Assembly: GCF_000214665.1 (NCBI RefSeq)
Contig: NC_015572.1
Span: 4,960,001 to 5,024,000, forward strand
Reading direction: 5' to 3'
Length of the DNA: 64,000 nt
Origin: Methylomonas methanica MC09
GTDB lineage: Bacteria; Pseudomonadota; Gammaproteobacteria; Methylococcales; Methylomonadaceae
The translations under genes were made by a program, and so were the position numbers. A model generated the notes under the pieces. That model ran no database searches, was not told the DNA's origin, and saw nothing but the letters and a program-made list of their open reading frames with translations. This document shows positions 48,070 to 58,878 of this stretch, in pieces; position 1 is the first letter of the stretch, and every line of letters begins with the position of its first letter.

Positions 48070-48618
48070 ATGATGCGGGAACTGACGACACGCGAACTCT
48101 ACCAAGCCTTGGAATATGCCAAATCCATCGACGAAACCGGCGGCGGAAAAATCCTGGCGCGATTTCAGCTTGATCAACCCGCTTTGGCGCAAACCATTTT
48201 TGGGGTTTTTCCCCAGGTAATTGCCGAACAGAACCAAGACATGGCTCATTTGTTTATGGATCTTTGCTTCGACGTGATTTGCGTGTTTGAAAAGGCGTTT
48301 GGCCCGTTGCCTTCACAAAAAACGCTGGGTTTAGACTGGTTGGAGCAAAGCGCGTCCATGCTGGATGCGGAGGTGCAAGCTTTAATCGCCGGCAAGCCCC
48401 AGGCGCAAAAAATCGGCGAAAAGCAGCAAGACCGTTTTACCGAGCGCGTGTTCGACAGTAACTTGCAAACCGGCTTGGTCAATTTCATGCATACCGCTAT
48501 CGACGAGTATGCGTCGGAGAACCCGGTTCGCGTCAAGGCCGCCCGCGTTACGCAAACCTTGATTTTTACGGTGATTCAGTTGTTCGGTATTATGTACGAC
48601 CGGGCAGCAGCACATTAA
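48070..48618 (+). CDS. Unknown protein
   Basis: 182 residues from the ATG at 48070; the frame is open upstream to 47959 but without support. Helical, with conserved-looking GGGKILARFQLDQPALAQTIF and a C-terminal hydrophobic end (VTQTLIFTVIQLFGIMYD). No family recognised. Confidence 0.6.
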   Translation: MMRELTTRELYQALEYAKSIDETGGGKILARFQLDQPALAQTIFGVFPQVIAEQNQDMAHLFMDLCFDVICVFEKAFGPLPSQKTLGLDWLEQSASMLDAEVQALIAGKPQAQKIGEKQQDRFTERVFDSNLQTGLVNFMHTAIDEYASENPVRVKAARVTQTLIFTVIQLFGIMYDRAAAH

Positions 48619-48927
48619 GCCTATCCCTGCTTCGGGCATTTATTCGGTTTAAGACCGGCATTAAATGCCTTTCTTTCAGTCGAATAGCACCGCAAGTACA
48701 TCCTGCCCGGCCGGAATATCTCAGCCCAAAGTCTGCGGTCTTTAGCTAAAGGCAAACAGATTTTCATCCGGCGGCAACCGGTTTCCAAACAGCTTTGAAT
48801 TGTTTTGCTAGACTTTCAGCCTGTATGGCATTGGGGTAAAACCAAGCTTTTGCGCCCCGGCTGTTTTCCGAAAGCTTAATAGAGCCCCCCAATTTACTCA
48901 GGAACGCTAAACGGTAAAGGAATGTTG
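48619..48927. other. Intergenic stretch upstream of the RND operon
   Basis: About 310 bp with no supported gene. A 61-codon minus frame (48764-48949) runs into the RND adaptor start and lacks a ribosome site. The promoter of the efflux genes should lie here, but I see no clear -35/-10. Confidence 0.4.
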
Positions 48928-50001
48928 ATGAATAAGTTGTTACTGGCATTGGCGGTCATGTTTCTGATCGGCTGCGAACAGGCCCCGCCCGCATCGCCCC
49001 AACCTCGACCTGCCCTGGTTGTAACCGTGGGCGACCGTTTTGCCGCATCGCCCACCATTCTGATCGGCGAAATCAAACCCCGGTACGAAAGCGGGCAGGG
49101 TTTTCGCATCAACGGCAAAATTGTGCAACGCTATGTGGAGATCGGCACCAACGTCAGCAAGGGGCAGCTATTAGCCAGACTGGATAATCGGGATACCGGT
49201 TTATCGGCCAAGGCATCCCAGGCACGGGTACAGGCAGCCAAAGCGGATCTGGCATTGGCGCAAGCCGAACTGGATAGGCTGAACAAGCTTTACCAACGTA
49301 AATTCATTTCCCGTCAGGCGGTCGATATCCAAGAAGCGAAATACCAATCCGCGGCCGCCTTAGTGAGACAAACACAGGCGGAAGCCGCGGTATCTACTAA
49401 TCAGTCGGCTTATACCGACTTAAAAGCGGAACGGGACGGCGTGGTTACCGACATCCATGCCGAGCCCGGCCAAGTGGTGGCCGCCGGTGAAATCATCGCC
49501 AGGATTGCGGTACCGGAAAGTATGGAAGTCGAAGTTTCGGTCCCCGAGTCGCGCATGGGGCCTATCGAACCCAATTTAGCGGCGGAAGTAAGGTTATGGG
49601 CCGATCCAACCCGGATATATCAAGGCAAAATCAGAGAAATAGCACCCGCGGCGGATAGCGTAACCCGAACGTTTCAAATTCGCATCGCTTTGTCGACTCC
49701 GCCTCCCGATCAAATGCGCCTGGGGATGACGGCGGCTGTCATTTTTAATAATCACGACCGTCGCGATTTTTTGCTGCCTTTACCGGCCGTTAGTCAATAC
49801 GACGGCAACACAGTGGCGTGGGTAGTCGATCCGGACAGCGGCCAAGTGTTCCCAAGGCCTGTACAGACGGGTATCTTCAGAGAAGACGGGGTTGTGATAA
49901 CTGCAGGTTTACAGATTGGCGACCAAGTGGTGGTGGCCGGAGTCCATACCTTGTTATCCGGCCAGAAAGTACGTCCGCAATTAGTTCAACAAAATCCATG
50001 A
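48928..50001 (+). CDS. RND efflux periplasmic adaptor (lipoprotein)
   Basis: 357 residues from the ATG at 48928, with AAAGGA at the proper distance; an earlier ATG at 48922 is too close. The lipoprotein signal LLLALAVMFLIGC is followed by the lipoyl/coiled-coil hairpin (GQLLARLDNRDTGL; AKADLALAQAELDRLNKLYQ) and beta-barrel domains. It links the inner-membrane pump to an outer-membrane channel. It overlaps the pump gene (ATGA). No outer-membrane channel gene is nearby. Confidence 0.93.
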   Translation: MNKLLLALAVMFLIGCEQAPPASPQPRPALVVTVGDRFAASPTILIGEIKPRYESGQGFRINGKIVQRYVEIGTNVSKGQLLARLDNRDTGLSAKASQARVQAAKADLALAQAELDRLNKLYQRKFISRQAVDIQEAKYQSAAALVRQTQAEAAVSTNQSAYTDLKAERDGVVTDIHAEPGQVVAAGEIIARIAVPESMEVEVSVPESRMGPIEPNLAAEVRLWADPTRIYQGKIREIAPAADSVTRTFQIRIALSTPPPDQMRLGMTAAVIFNNHDRRDFLLPLPAVSQYDGNTVAWVVDPDSGQVFPRPVQTGIFREDGVVITAGLQIGDQVVVAGVHTLLSGQKVRPQLVQQNP

Positions 50002-53000
50002 AACGGTTCAATCTATCGGAATGGGCGCTGGATCACCCATCGTTGGTGCTGTACATAGTATTGATGCTGACAATGGTGGGCAGCTTTTCATACTTCCAAT
50101 TGGGGCAGTCGGAAGATCCACCGTTCTCGTTCAGAATCATGATCGTACGCACCGGATGGCCCGGCGCCAGCGCCCGGAAAGTGGAAGAGCAGGTTACGGA
50201 TAAGCTGGAAAAAAAACTACAGGAATTACCTTGGCTGGATAATTTGCGCAGTTATTCCCGGCCCGGCGAATCGCTGATTTTTATATTGGCCAAAGACTCC
50301 ACGCCCGCCAAAGAAATTCCGAATGTCTGGTATCAAGCCCGTAAAAAGATCGGCGACATCCAACACACGCTGCCGGACGGTGTAGAGGGGCCTACATTTA
50401 ACGACGAATTCGGTGACGTATACGGCAACCTGTACGCTTTGACCGGCGACGGTTACGATCCGGCGGAATTAAAGCGCCGGGCCGAGGTGGTGCGTGCGGA
50501 ATTGTTAAAAGTAAAAGATGTGGCCAAGGTCGACTTTTTCGGCGAACAAAAACAGCGCATTTACATCAATTTATCCAACGCCAAGTTGGCGACCTTGGGT
50601 ATTGATGTTCCCGAGCTACTAAGCACTCTGCAGCTGCAAAACCTAGTCACCAGCAGCGGCAATTTCGATTCTGTGCAAGAACGGATTCGAATCGCCGTTA
50701 CCGGACGCTACGATCATGTACAGGAAATACGCGATATGCGCTTGCGGGCGCATGACCGGGAGTTTCGCCTGGGCGATATCGCCACAATCACGCGAGGTTA
50801 CGAAGATCCGCCAACCGATAAGGTTCGCTTTCAAGGAAAGGCGGCACTGTTGATCGGCGTCTCCATGCAGCAAGGCGGAGACATCATCGAGCTGGGCGCC
50901 AATCTGGATAACACCGTAAAGCGGGTGCAGTCGCAATTGCCGGTAGGCCTGGATTTAGAGCAGGTGTCGTCTCAGCCCAGAGCGGTGCAAAATTCGATTA
51001 ACGAATTTGTCCGGTCTTTGACTGAAGCGGTGATTATCGTACTGGGCGTCAGCTTGTTATCTTTGGGTTTTCGCACCGGCATTGTGGTGGCAATCACTAT
51101 TCCGGTGGTGTTGGCCATTACCTTTTGGCTGATGCATTTGTTAAACGTCGGACTGCACAAAATATCCCTGGGCGCATTGATTTTGGCCCTGGGGCTTTTG
51201 GTGGACGATGCCATTATTGCCGTTGAGATGATGGCATCCAAAATGGAACAGGGCTTCGAGCGTAAACGCGCCGCCGCGTTTGCTTACACCTCTACCGCCA
51301 TGCCGATGTTAAGCGGCACCCTGGTAACGGCGGCGGGCTTTTTACCTATCGCTACCGCGGCATCGTCTACCGGCGAATACACGCGCTCGCTGTTTCAAGT
51401 CGTGGTGATAGCGTTGCTGGTATCGTGGTTGGCCGCAGTCATATTGGTGCCGTATCTGGGTTACCGTTTGTTGCCGGATTTTAAAAAACACCAGACAAAC
51501 CCGCTAAAACAATGGACGCAGAAGTTCACGGGCAACAATAGGGATTCTGTCGCGCACGATAACTATGACAGTTCGTTTTACCGGTATTTCCGCCGCATAG
51601 TGTTTTTATGCGTCAAATGGCGTTGGTGGGTTGTCGGATTTACCTTGCTGCTGTTTGTATTGGCGATGCTGGGATTTTCCAAAGTTCAGCAGCAATTTTT
51701 TCCGGATTCGACTAGGCCGGAATTGATAGTCGACTTACGCTTGGCGGAAGGCGTTTCGTACTACGCCACCGAAACCGAGGTGAAAAAGTTGGAGGCGTGG
51801 CTGGATAAACAGACCGGCATTGAAAATTACGTGGCCTATGTAGGTAATGGCAGCCCGCGCTTTTATTTGCCTTTGGATCAACAACTGCCGCAACGCAACT
51901 TTGCCCAGTTGGTGATATTGACCGAAGGCCCCGAGCACCGGGAACGCTTGCGGAAACAACTGATCGAGTTGTTCGAACAGGACTTCACCAGCTTGCGGGC
52001 CAGTGTATTGCGCCTGGAAAACGGACCGCCGGTCGGTTTTCCGGTGCAGTTCCGGGTTTCCGGGCCCGATATTGCCACCTTGAAACATCTGAGCCATGAC
52101 GTTGCGGACGTCATGCGCGCTAACCCGCATCTTTCCAATGTGCAGTTGGACTGGGAAGAATTGGTGAAGGTGGTCAATGTGCAAGTCGATCAGTCCAAAA
52201 CACGCCTGCTGGGGATCAGCTCCAATGAGATTGCCAATTTGGTGAATGGCGCGCTACAGGGCTTATATGTCACCGAATATAGAGAAGGCATCGAGCGTAT
52301 CGCAGTGATGGTGCGCGGAACTGAAGCCGAGCGCAAGCATTTATCCCGGCTGTCCAATTTAATGATTCCGACCGCCAGCGGTAAAAGTGTACCGTTGTCG
52401 CAACTTGCTTATTTGGATTACAGTTTCGAGGAAGGGCTGATCTGGCGGCGTAACAGGCTACCGACAATCACGGTGCGCGGACATTTATACGGCAGTATTC
52501 AAGCGCCGACCGTATCGGCTCAGATAGAAGCCAATCTGGCCGATTTTAAGAGCAAACTGCCGATTGGCTATACTCTGGAAACGGGCGGAGCCGTGGAAGA
52601 ATCGGCCAAAGGCAGCGATTCGGTAGCCGCCGGAATTCCGCTTTTTTTCTGCACCGTATTAACGGTGCTGATGATACAACTGCAAAGCTTTTCGCGGGTG
52701 GCTTTGGTCGTCCTCACCGCACCGCTGGGAATGATAGGCGTTACGCTGTTTTTGCTGATGTTTAACCAACCGTTCGGTTTCGTAGCCATGCTGGGTACCA
52801 TTGCTTTGTCCGGCATGATCATGCGCAATTCGGTTATCCTGGTCGATCAGATCGACCAGGATAAACACGCCGGACTTTCCGATGTCGATGCTATCGTTGA
52901 ATCGACCGTACGGCGTTTTCGGCCTATCGCTTTGACTGCGGCCGCGTCTATATTGGCCATGATCCCACTCACGCAAAGCGCTTTTTTCGGTCCTATGGCT

Positions 53001-53096
53001 GTGGCGATTATGGGCGGTTTAACAGTCGCAACCTTGTTAACCTTGCTGTTCTTACCGGCATTGTATGCGGCTTGGTTCAGAGTACATCCCGCTTGA
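49998..53096 (+). CDS. RND efflux pump permease
   Basis: 1032 residues from the ATG at 49998. Twelve membrane segments in the usual two halves are expected; TM4 carries the proton-relay Asp pair in LGLLVDDAIIAVEMM, and TM10-TM12 are in the last 150 residues (GMIGVTLFLLMFNQPFGFVAML). Porter domains lie between. Closer to the HAE-1-like than the metal subclass by the DD motif. Substrate unknown. Confidence 0.94.
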   Translation: MKRFNLSEWALDHPSLVLYIVLMLTMVGSFSYFQLGQSEDPPFSFRIMIVRTGWPGASARKVEEQVTDKLEKKLQELPWLDNLRSYSRPGESLIFILAKDSTPAKEIPNVWYQARKKIGDIQHTLPDGVEGPTFNDEFGDVYGNLYALTGDGYDPAELKRRAEVVRAELLKVKDVAKVDFFGEQKQRIYINLSNAKLATLGIDVPELLSTLQLQNLVTSSGNFDSVQERIRIAVTGRYDHVQEIRDMRLRAHDREFRLGDIATITRGYEDPPTDKVRFQGKAALLIGVSMQQGGDIIELGANLDNTVKRVQSQLPVGLDLEQVSSQPRAVQNSINEFVRSLTEAVIIVLGVSLLSLGFRTGIVVAITIPVVLAITFWLMHLLNVGLHKISLGALILALGLLVDDAIIAVEMMASKMEQGFERKRAAAFAYTSTAMPMLSGTLVTAAGFLPIATAASSTGEYTRSLFQVVVIALLVSWLAAVILVPYLGYRLLPDFKKHQTNPLKQWTQKFTGNNRDSVAHDNYDSSFYRYFRRIVFLCVKWRWWVVGFTLLLFVLAMLGFSKVQQQFFPDSTRPELIVDLRLAEGVSYYATETEVKKLEAWLDKQTGIENYVAYVGNGSPRFYLPLDQQLPQRNFAQLVILTEGPEHRERLRKQLIELFEQDFTSLRASVLRLENGPPVGFPVQFRVSGPDIATLKHLSHDVADVMRANPHLSNVQLDWEELVKVVNVQVDQSKTRLLGISSNEIANLVNGALQGLYVTEYREGIERIAVMVRGTEAERKHLSRLSNLMIPTASGKSVPLSQLAYLDYSFEEGLIWRRNRLPTITVRGHLYGSIQAPTVSAQIEANLADFKSKLPIGYTLETGGAVEESAKGSDSVAAGIPLFFCTVLTVLMIQLQSFSRVALVVLTAPLGMIGVTLFLLMFNQPFGFVAMLGTIALSGMIMRNSVILVDQIDQDKHAGLSDVDAIVESTVRRFRPIALTAAASILAMIPLTQSAFFGPMAVAIMGGLTVATLLTLLFLPALYAAWFRVHPA

Positions 53097-53221
53097 GTGA
53101 CGGAGGTTTAAGGCGACTTATATCTAATAATTGCATGCATATATGTTTTTTTATCATGAAAGTTAACAGAGTTTGATTGCTATAGTATTGTTAACTTAAC
53201 GAATTTGAAGGAACGATAGGC

Positions 53222-54031
53222 ATGAATTTACTGTATTCGGCGTCCGGCTTTGCGGTCGGCTTACTGGTAGGTATTACCGGTGTCGGCGGCGGTTCGTTGA
53301 TGACGCCCTTGTTGGTGTTTTTATTCGGTTTCAAACCGGCAATAGCCGTGGGCACCGATTTGCTGTATGCCGCCATTACCAAATCCGCGGGCGTATTCGT
53401 ACATCACGGTAAACATAAGTCGGTCGATTGGAAGATCGTCTGTTTCTTGTCCATGGGCAGTTTGCCGTTTGCCGGCATGACGCTGTATGCCTTGAAACAT
53501 CTGATGGCGGTGGACAAAGACATTTCCGGCATGATCACCTTTACTTTAGGTATTGCCTTGTTGTTAACCGCGTCGGCGCTAATGGTTCGTAGTGTGCTGT
53601 TACACAGAGCCGCAAAGCTGCAATTGGACGATACAGTCAGCGACGCCGACAATAGCGGTCGCTTTTCTCCGCGTTGGGAGAAAATTGCCACAGTGTTGAC
53701 CGGCGCCGTATTAGGCATATTGGTGACGCTGTCATCCGTCGGAGCCGGCGCGCTGGGAACGGTGGCCTTGCTGGTTTTATACCCGCGCATGAGTACCTTG
53801 AAAGTGGTCGGCACGGACTTGGCGCATGCGATTCCATTAACCGCGGTAGCGGGCTTGGGACATTTAAGTTTGGGTAACTTCGATCTGGAATTGCTGGGCA
53901 GCTTGCTGTTGGGTTCCGTGCCCGGAATCTGGATAGGCAGTCATTTCAGCGCCAAAATTCCCGAGTATTTTCTGCGCCCGGCCTTGGCGACTTTACTGCT
54001 GGTGATCGGCGTTAAGTTCGTGATGGTTTAA
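53222..54031 (+). CDS. TSUP (TauE/SafE) family permease
   Basis: 269 residues, about eight membrane segments. The two family repeats start GLLVGITGVGGGSLMTPLLV (~residue 14) and GILVTLSSVGAGALGTVALL (~160). These carry small anions such as sulfite or organosulfonates; the substrate is unknown. Preceded by AAGGAACG before the ATG. Confidence 0.9.
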   Translation: MNLLYSASGFAVGLLVGITGVGGGSLMTPLLVFLFGFKPAIAVGTDLLYAAITKSAGVFVHHGKHKSVDWKIVCFLSMGSLPFAGMTLYALKHLMAVDKDISGMITFTLGIALLLTASALMVRSVLLHRAAKLQLDDTVSDADNSGRFSPRWEKIATVLTGAVLGILVTLSSVGAGALGTVALLVLYPRMSTLKVVGTDLAHAIPLTAVAGLGHLSLGNFDLELLGSLLLGSVPGIWIGSHFSAKIPEYFLRPALATLLLVIGVKFVMV

Positions 54032-54146
54032 GCTTAAACCCCTAGCTACTGTAGTGTGATCATGCGTGTAAAACGGCCCGGGGGTTTCGAGTGTCGATAG
54101 CCCCATTCCAAACATAGACTGGATTTAAATAACATTGAGGTAATAA

Positions 54147-55919
54147 ATGGATTGGCAGGGTTGGCTTACGATTTTTGTAATCGCGGGTGTTCTTTTGACG
54201 TTGATTTTCTCCCGCTTTACCCCGGACATGATACTGATGCTTGCACTGACGCTATTGAGTGCGGCGGGGGTACTGGATTCCAAACAGGCGCTTGCCGGAT
54301 TCAGCAATGAGGGCTTGGTTACTGTCGCGGCCATGTTTATTATCGCGGCCGGCATCAGCTCTACCGGCGGCGTGGAGTTTGTCATCAATACCCTGTTGGG
54401 CAATCCGAAAAGCGTACGAGGGGCGCTCTTTAGACTTATTTTGCCGCTGATACCGTTAAGCGCATTTCTTAACAATACACCGGTAGTGGCCACGATGATT
54501 CCGGCTGTCACTCGCTGGTCTAAACGTATAGGCATCGCACCTTCCAAACTGATGATTCCGCTGAGTTATGCAGCCATTCTGGGCGGTACTTTGACCCTGA
54601 TCGGTACCAGCACTAATCTGGTGATTAACGGCCAATATCAAGCATTGACCCATAACAAAGGCTTTGCGTTATTTGATATCACCTGGGTCAGTTTGCCTGT
54701 TGTACTCACAGGCATCTTGTTCATGATTATATTTATGCCGTTGATACTACCGAATCGGCAGAGTGCCGCCGAGCAATTTGCCGATCGTAAGAAATTTACC
54801 TTCGAAGTTGCGGTAGCCCAAAACGGCCCCTTGGAGGGGGTGACCATTGTCGCCGCGGGATTAAGAAACTTACAACGCATTTATCTCGCGGAGATCGAAC
54901 GTCACGGAAGCATCGTCACGGCCGTATCCTCGGAGGAGAAATTGCAAGGCGGGGACAGACTGGTCTTTGTTGGGGAAACCAGCGCTATTTTCGATATTTT
55001 ACGCATCAACGGCTTGGTACCGTCCGAGAACCAGACGCCGGTCATAGAAAAATTTGCCCCTGAACGCTGCTTGGTTGAAGTGGTTGTTTCGCAAAGCTGC
55101 GACAGTCTTGGCAAGGCTATCCGGGACAGCCATTTCCGAGATCGCTACGGCGCGGTGGTGCTGGCGGTTGCCAGAGACGGGGAAGCCATTCAGGGAAATT
55201 TGGGATCGATCGAGTTACAACCGGGAGACGTCTTATTATTGGAGGCCAGACCGGCATTTGTGACGCGCCAAAGAGTCCAAAAGGATTTTTTGTTGATTAA
55301 TGATTTGCAAGAAACCCGCCCGAACCATCAACGGGCCAAATTGGCTTGGATTTTATTGCTTGGCGTTATCGTAACCGCCACATCGGGCGTTACCAGCATG
55401 CTGAATGCGGCCTTGGTGGGTGCGGGCCTTATGGTGGTAACCGGTTGCTGCAGCGTCGCCGAGGCGAGGCGCAGCCTCGATTTAACCGTGTTAATCAGCA
55501 TTGCGGCCAGTTTCGCTTTGGGTAATGCCTTGCAAAGCAGCGGCGCGGCCGGTTTTATTGCTCAGCAAATTTTGGCGTTAGCCGACGGCAACCCCTGGGT
55601 TTTGCTGGCGTTAAGTTACCTTACCGTTTCACTCTTGACGGAAGTGATTACCAATAACGCGGCCGCCTTGCTAATGCTGCCTATCGTATTGGCGATTACC
55701 GGTAGTGAAAATTTAAATCCCGAGCCGTTTGTGTTTGCAACCATGATAGCGGCGTCGGCCAGCTTTGCCACGCCGTTGGGTTATCAAACCAATTTGATGG
55801 TTTACGGTCCTGGCGGATATCACTTTAAAGACTTTATGCGGGCAGGGGTGCCGATGAATATTCTGGTCGGCATCACCACGATTAGCCTGATTCCCTTCAT
55901 TTGGCCGTTGCAAAATTAG
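54147..55919 (+). CDS. SLC13/DASS family permease with RCK_C domains
   Basis: 590 residues. Membrane part one (residues ~1-200) ends in the SLC13-type GTSTNLVING. Two cytoplasmic TrkA-C (RCK_C) repeats follow at ~210-390 (NGPLEGVTIVAAGL; SCDSLGKAIRDSHFRDRYGAVVLAV), then membrane part two with SFATPLGYQTNLMVYGPGGY. This layout is typical of bacterial sulfate or dicarboxylate transporters of the family; the ion is unknown. The TSUP neighbour hints at sulfur compounds. Confidence 0.9.
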   Translation: MDWQGWLTIFVIAGVLLTLIFSRFTPDMILMLALTLLSAAGVLDSKQALAGFSNEGLVTVAAMFIIAAGISSTGGVEFVINTLLGNPKSVRGALFRLILPLIPLSAFLNNTPVVATMIPAVTRWSKRIGIAPSKLMIPLSYAAILGGTLTLIGTSTNLVINGQYQALTHNKGFALFDITWVSLPVVLTGILFMIIFMPLILPNRQSAAEQFADRKKFTFEVAVAQNGPLEGVTIVAAGLRNLQRIYLAEIERHGSIVTAVSSEEKLQGGDRLVFVGETSAIFDILRINGLVPSENQTPVIEKFAPERCLVEVVVSQSCDSLGKAIRDSHFRDRYGAVVLAVARDGEAIQGNLGSIELQPGDVLLLEARPAFVTRQRVQKDFLLINDLQETRPNHQRAKLAWILLLGVIVTATSGVTSMLNAALVGAGLMVVTGCCSVAEARRSLDLTVLISIAASFALGNALQSSGAAGFIAQQILALADGNPWVLLALSYLTVSLLTEVITNNAAALLMLPIVLAITGSENLNPEPFVFATMIAASASFATPLGYQTNLMVYGPGGYHFKDFMRAGVPMNILVGITTISLIPFIWPLQN

Positions 55920-55930
55920 CAGAGCGTAAA

Positions 55931-55963
55931 AAAACCGTAGTCTCATTGCTGCGACTACGGTTT
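55931..55963. terminator. Bidirectional terminator between SLC13 gene and typA
   Basis: AAACCGTAGTC / GACTACGGTTT around a 10-base loop, A-run before and T-run after, 12 bases past the stop of the permease. Confidence 0.85.
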
Positions 55964-56012
55964 ACTTGGCTTTATAAGGAAAACACTTGAACGAATTGCG
56001 AATATATTCGAA

Positions 56013-57821
56013 CTATCTGGAAGCGCGTTTTCTTTCGTTTTCAGTCAATAAAATCTTACGCAGACGAATCGATTTGGGTGTGACTTCGACTAATTCGTCG
56101 TCACTAATAAACTCTAAAGCTTGCTCTAACGTCATTTTTTGAATTTTGGCGCAGGTCAAGCTATCGTCGGTACCGGAAGCGCGCACGTTGGTTAATGGTT
56201 TGGGTTTGGTTGGGTTGACCACCAAATCATTATTACGCGAATGAATTCCGACTAATTGACCTTCATAGATTTCATCGCCATTTACCACTAATAACTCGCC
56301 TCGGGCTTGTAGTGGATATAAAGAGTAATCTACCGCTTTACCTTTGGACATGGAGATCAAAACCCCACGCACTCGGTTACCCACAGCCCCTTCTTTTACC
56401 GGGCCGTAATGATCGAATACGTGATAGAACAAACCCGACCCGGAAGTGGCTGTCAGGAATTCTGTCTGAAAACCCAATAAGCCGCGGGAAGGCACAATAT
56501 ATTCCAAACGGATGCGTCCTTTACCATCCGGCACCATATCTTTTAAATCACCTTTACGGTCACCCAGTTTTTCCATGATGGTGCCTTGATGCTGTTCCTC
56601 AACTTCGATCGTGACATTTTCGTAAGGCTCTGATTTAACGCCATCGATTTCCTTGATGATAACTTGCGGGCGTGACACACCCAGTTCGAAACCCTCGCGG
56701 CGCATATTTTCGATCAAAACCGATAAATGTAATTCGCCACGCCCCGAAACTTTAAATTTATCCGGGTCATCGGTGGTTTCAACACGCAGGGCGACATTGT
56801 GTTGCAATTCTTTTTGTAAGCGATCGTAAATTTGACGGGTGGTAATGAATTTACCTTCTCTGCCTGCAAACGGTGAATTATTGACTTGGAACGTCATGCT
56901 TACCGTCGGCTCGTCGACCGATAGCGGGGGTAAGGCGACTACATTGTTAGGGTCGCACAAGGTTTCCGAAATTTTTAAATTTTCGACACCGCAGAACGCG
57001 ATAATATCGCCCGCCTGCGCGGTTTCCACTTCAATACGCTCCAAACCGTGGAAACCGTATAATTTCAACATCCGACCGTTACGGGTTTTGCCTTCATTAT
57101 CCACGATGGTGAGCGGCATATTGCGCGTTACCTTGCCATGCTGAATACGGCCGATGCCGATAACCCCTACGTAAGAGTTGTAATCCAGACTGATAACCTG
57201 CATTTGAAAAGGCGCGTCAATCTCGACGGGTGGCGGGGCCACTTTATCGACAATCGTTTGAAACAGCGGTGTCATGTCGCCGCCGGATACATCGGCTTCC
57301 AATCCGGCAAAGCCGTTTAAGGCCGAGGCATAGACAATCGGAAAATCCAGTTGCTCGTCGGTTGCGCCCAGGTTATCGAATAAGTCGAAGGTTTGATCGA
57401 CAACCCAATCAGGGCGGGCACCGGGACGGTCCACTTTATTGATAACCACAATGGGTTTCAAACCCAAGGCAAACGCCTTTTTGGTAACGAACCGGGTTTG
57501 CGGCATCGGGCCGTCAACGGCATCAACCAACAATAAAACCGAATCCACCATGGACAACACCCGTTCAACCTCGCCGCCGAAGTCGGCGTGGCCCGGTGTG
57601 TCAACGATATTGATATGATAGCCGTTCCAGTCTATCGCGGTATTTTTGGCCAGAATGGTAATGCCCCGTTCTTTTTCCAGGGCATTTGAGTCCATGACGC
57701 GTTCGTCGACTTTGGTGTGGGCGTCGAAGGTGCCTGATTGTTGCAGGAGTTGGTCGACTAACGTGGTTTTGCCGTGGTCAACGTGTGCGATGATCGCGAT
57801 ATTTCTAAGTTTTTCTATCAC
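56013..57821 (-). CDS. typA: Translational GTPase TypA/BipA
   Basis: 602 residues from a GTG at 57821 ([21 protein letters not shown]), equivalent to the E. coli start; the open frame runs to 57887. G1 AHVDHGKT, G2 ERGITI, G3 DTPGHADFG and G4 NKVD are present, followed by EF-G-like domains and the TypA C-terminal domain. It acts on the ribosome in stress and cold adaptation and 50S assembly. Confidence 0.96.
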   Translation of the reverse strand: MIEKLRNIAIIAHVDHGKTTLVDQLLQQSGTFDAHTKVDERVMDSNALEKERGITILAKNTAIDWNGYHINIVDTPGHADFGGEVERVLSMVDSVLLLVDAVDGPMPQTRFVTKKAFALGLKPIVVINKVDRPGARPDWVVDQTFDLFDNLGATDEQLDFPIVYASALNGFAGLEADVSGGDMTPLFQTIVDKVAPPPVEIDAPFQMQVISLDYNSYVGVIGIGRIQHGKVTRNMPLTIVDNEGKTRNGRMLKLYGFHGLERIEVETAQAGDIIAFCGVENLKISETLCDPNNVVALPPLSVDEPTVSMTFQVNNSPFAGREGKFITTRQIYDRLQKELQHNVALRVETTDDPDKFKVSGRGELHLSVLIENMRREGFELGVSRPQVIIKEIDGVKSEPYENVTIEVEEQHQGTIMEKLGDRKGDLKDMVPDGKGRIRLEYIVPSRGLLGFQTEFLTATSGSGLFYHVFDHYGPVKEGAVGNRVRGVLISMSKGKAVDYSLYPLQARGELLVVNGDEIYEGQLVGIHSRNNDLVVNPTKPKPLTNVRASGTDDSLTCAKIQKMTLEQALEFISDDELVEVTPKSIRLRKILLTENERKRASR

Positions 57822-57901
57822 AGGATTTACTTGGGATTTTTTAAGGAAAAGGGGTGGGCCGGGTATCGGTATTAAACCACCCGGCAAAAATTAAACTATG
57901 A

Positions 57902-58294
57902 TCAGCTTTGTTGCCAAGGCAGGCCGTGGTAGCGCCAACCGCCGACAGTGCCTCGGTGTTTGTTCTCATCCAGCGGGCCTTCAAAACCCTCCAGTATATT
58001 AATCAGATGCTGGTAACCGTCTGCTTCCAGGGCTTTGGCGGCATCCACCGAACGCACGCCGCTGCGGCACAGCAATAAAACCGGAGCGGCTTTATCGGGT
58101 GCGTGTTGCCGCACCTGTTCGACGAAACCGGTGTTTAACTGCATACCGGGAAATTCTTTCCAGGCTACATGAATCGCGTGCGGCGGATGGCCGACAAAAC
58201 CATGTTCAATAGCGGTCCTTACATCTATCAGCACGGCGGCGGGGTTTTCCCGCAGCACTGCCCAGGCTTGTTTGGGGTCGAGATTTTCTATCAT
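57902..58294 (-). CDS. Rhodanese-like sulfurtransferase
   Basis: 130 residues from the ATG at 58294. The active-site loop is LLLCRSGVRS, with Cys near residue 75. FEGPLDENKHRGTVGGWRYHGLPW is a C-terminal extension common in single-domain rhodaneses. The ATG overlaps the methyltransferase stop (ATGA). Confidence 0.9.
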   Translation of the reverse strand: MIENLDPKQAWAVLRENPAAVLIDVRTAIEHGFVGHPPHAIHVAWKEFPGMQLNTGFVEQVRQHAPDKAAPVLLLCRSGVRSVDAAKALEADGYQHLINILEGFEGPLDENKHRGTVGGWRYHGLPWQQS

Positions 58295-58878
58295 ATGGGT
58301 ACCGGTTTGAGTTTTTGTCCGATGAAGCAAGCTTCGTTTCTATTGCCGCGCCGCAAGTCGCCGATACGGGCATATTCTTGATAAAAAACCAGGTTTAAAG
58401 GAGAGAACAAGTGGAGCAGTTCGTTGCAATCCAGCAAATAAGCCGGGTTGCCGGGACCTTGTCGATCAAGTTTGTTGCGGGTAAATGTTTGATAAAACAG
58501 CAAGCCTTCGGTTTTTAAAGCCGCCATTATCGCATTACACAGGGAACGGTCAAGAAAACGACTGATGACAATTACATCATAATAGTTCCGCGGCAGCTTA
58601 CCTGGGTTAACAAATACTTGGCGGAGTGCTATCTGTAACTGTCTTTGTTCGGCTTGTATTTGCAAACGGGACAGTGCAACCGCCGAAATATCCCATGCGT
58701 CTACCGATAGTCCGTGCTCGGCCAGCAGTAGGGCATTGCCACCTAAACCGCAGGCTAAATCCAGTGCCTTGCCTTGCTCGGGTAACAGGTGGTTATGGGT
58801 TGACAGCACTTCCGAAACATTGGGCGTTTGGTTACAGTCCGCATAAATGCTGTCCCACTTGTCTTGCGGATCGATCAC
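58291..58878 (-). CDS. Class I SAM-dependent methyltransferase
   Basis: 195 residues from a GTG at 58878 that overlaps the LysR stop (GTGA). Motif I is ALDLACGLGGNALLLAE (~residue 38) and the acidic VDAWDIS is motif II. It resembles TehB-like enzymes of tellurite or thiopurine type. Substrate unknown. Coupled on both sides to its neighbours. Confidence 0.85.
   Translation of the reverse strand: MIDPQDKWDSIYADCNQTPNVSEVLSTHNHLLPEQGKALDLACGLGGNALLLAEHGLSVDAWDISAVALSRLQIQAEQRQLQIALRQVFVNPGKLPRNYYDVIVISRFLDRSLCNAIMAALKTEGLLFYQTFTRNKLDRQGPGNPAYLLDCNELLHLFSPLNLVFYQEYARIGDLRRGNRNEACFIGQKLKPVPI

Noticed and set aside
48764..48949. 61-codon minus frame
   Set aside because: Overlaps the start of the RND adaptor gene and lacks expression signals.
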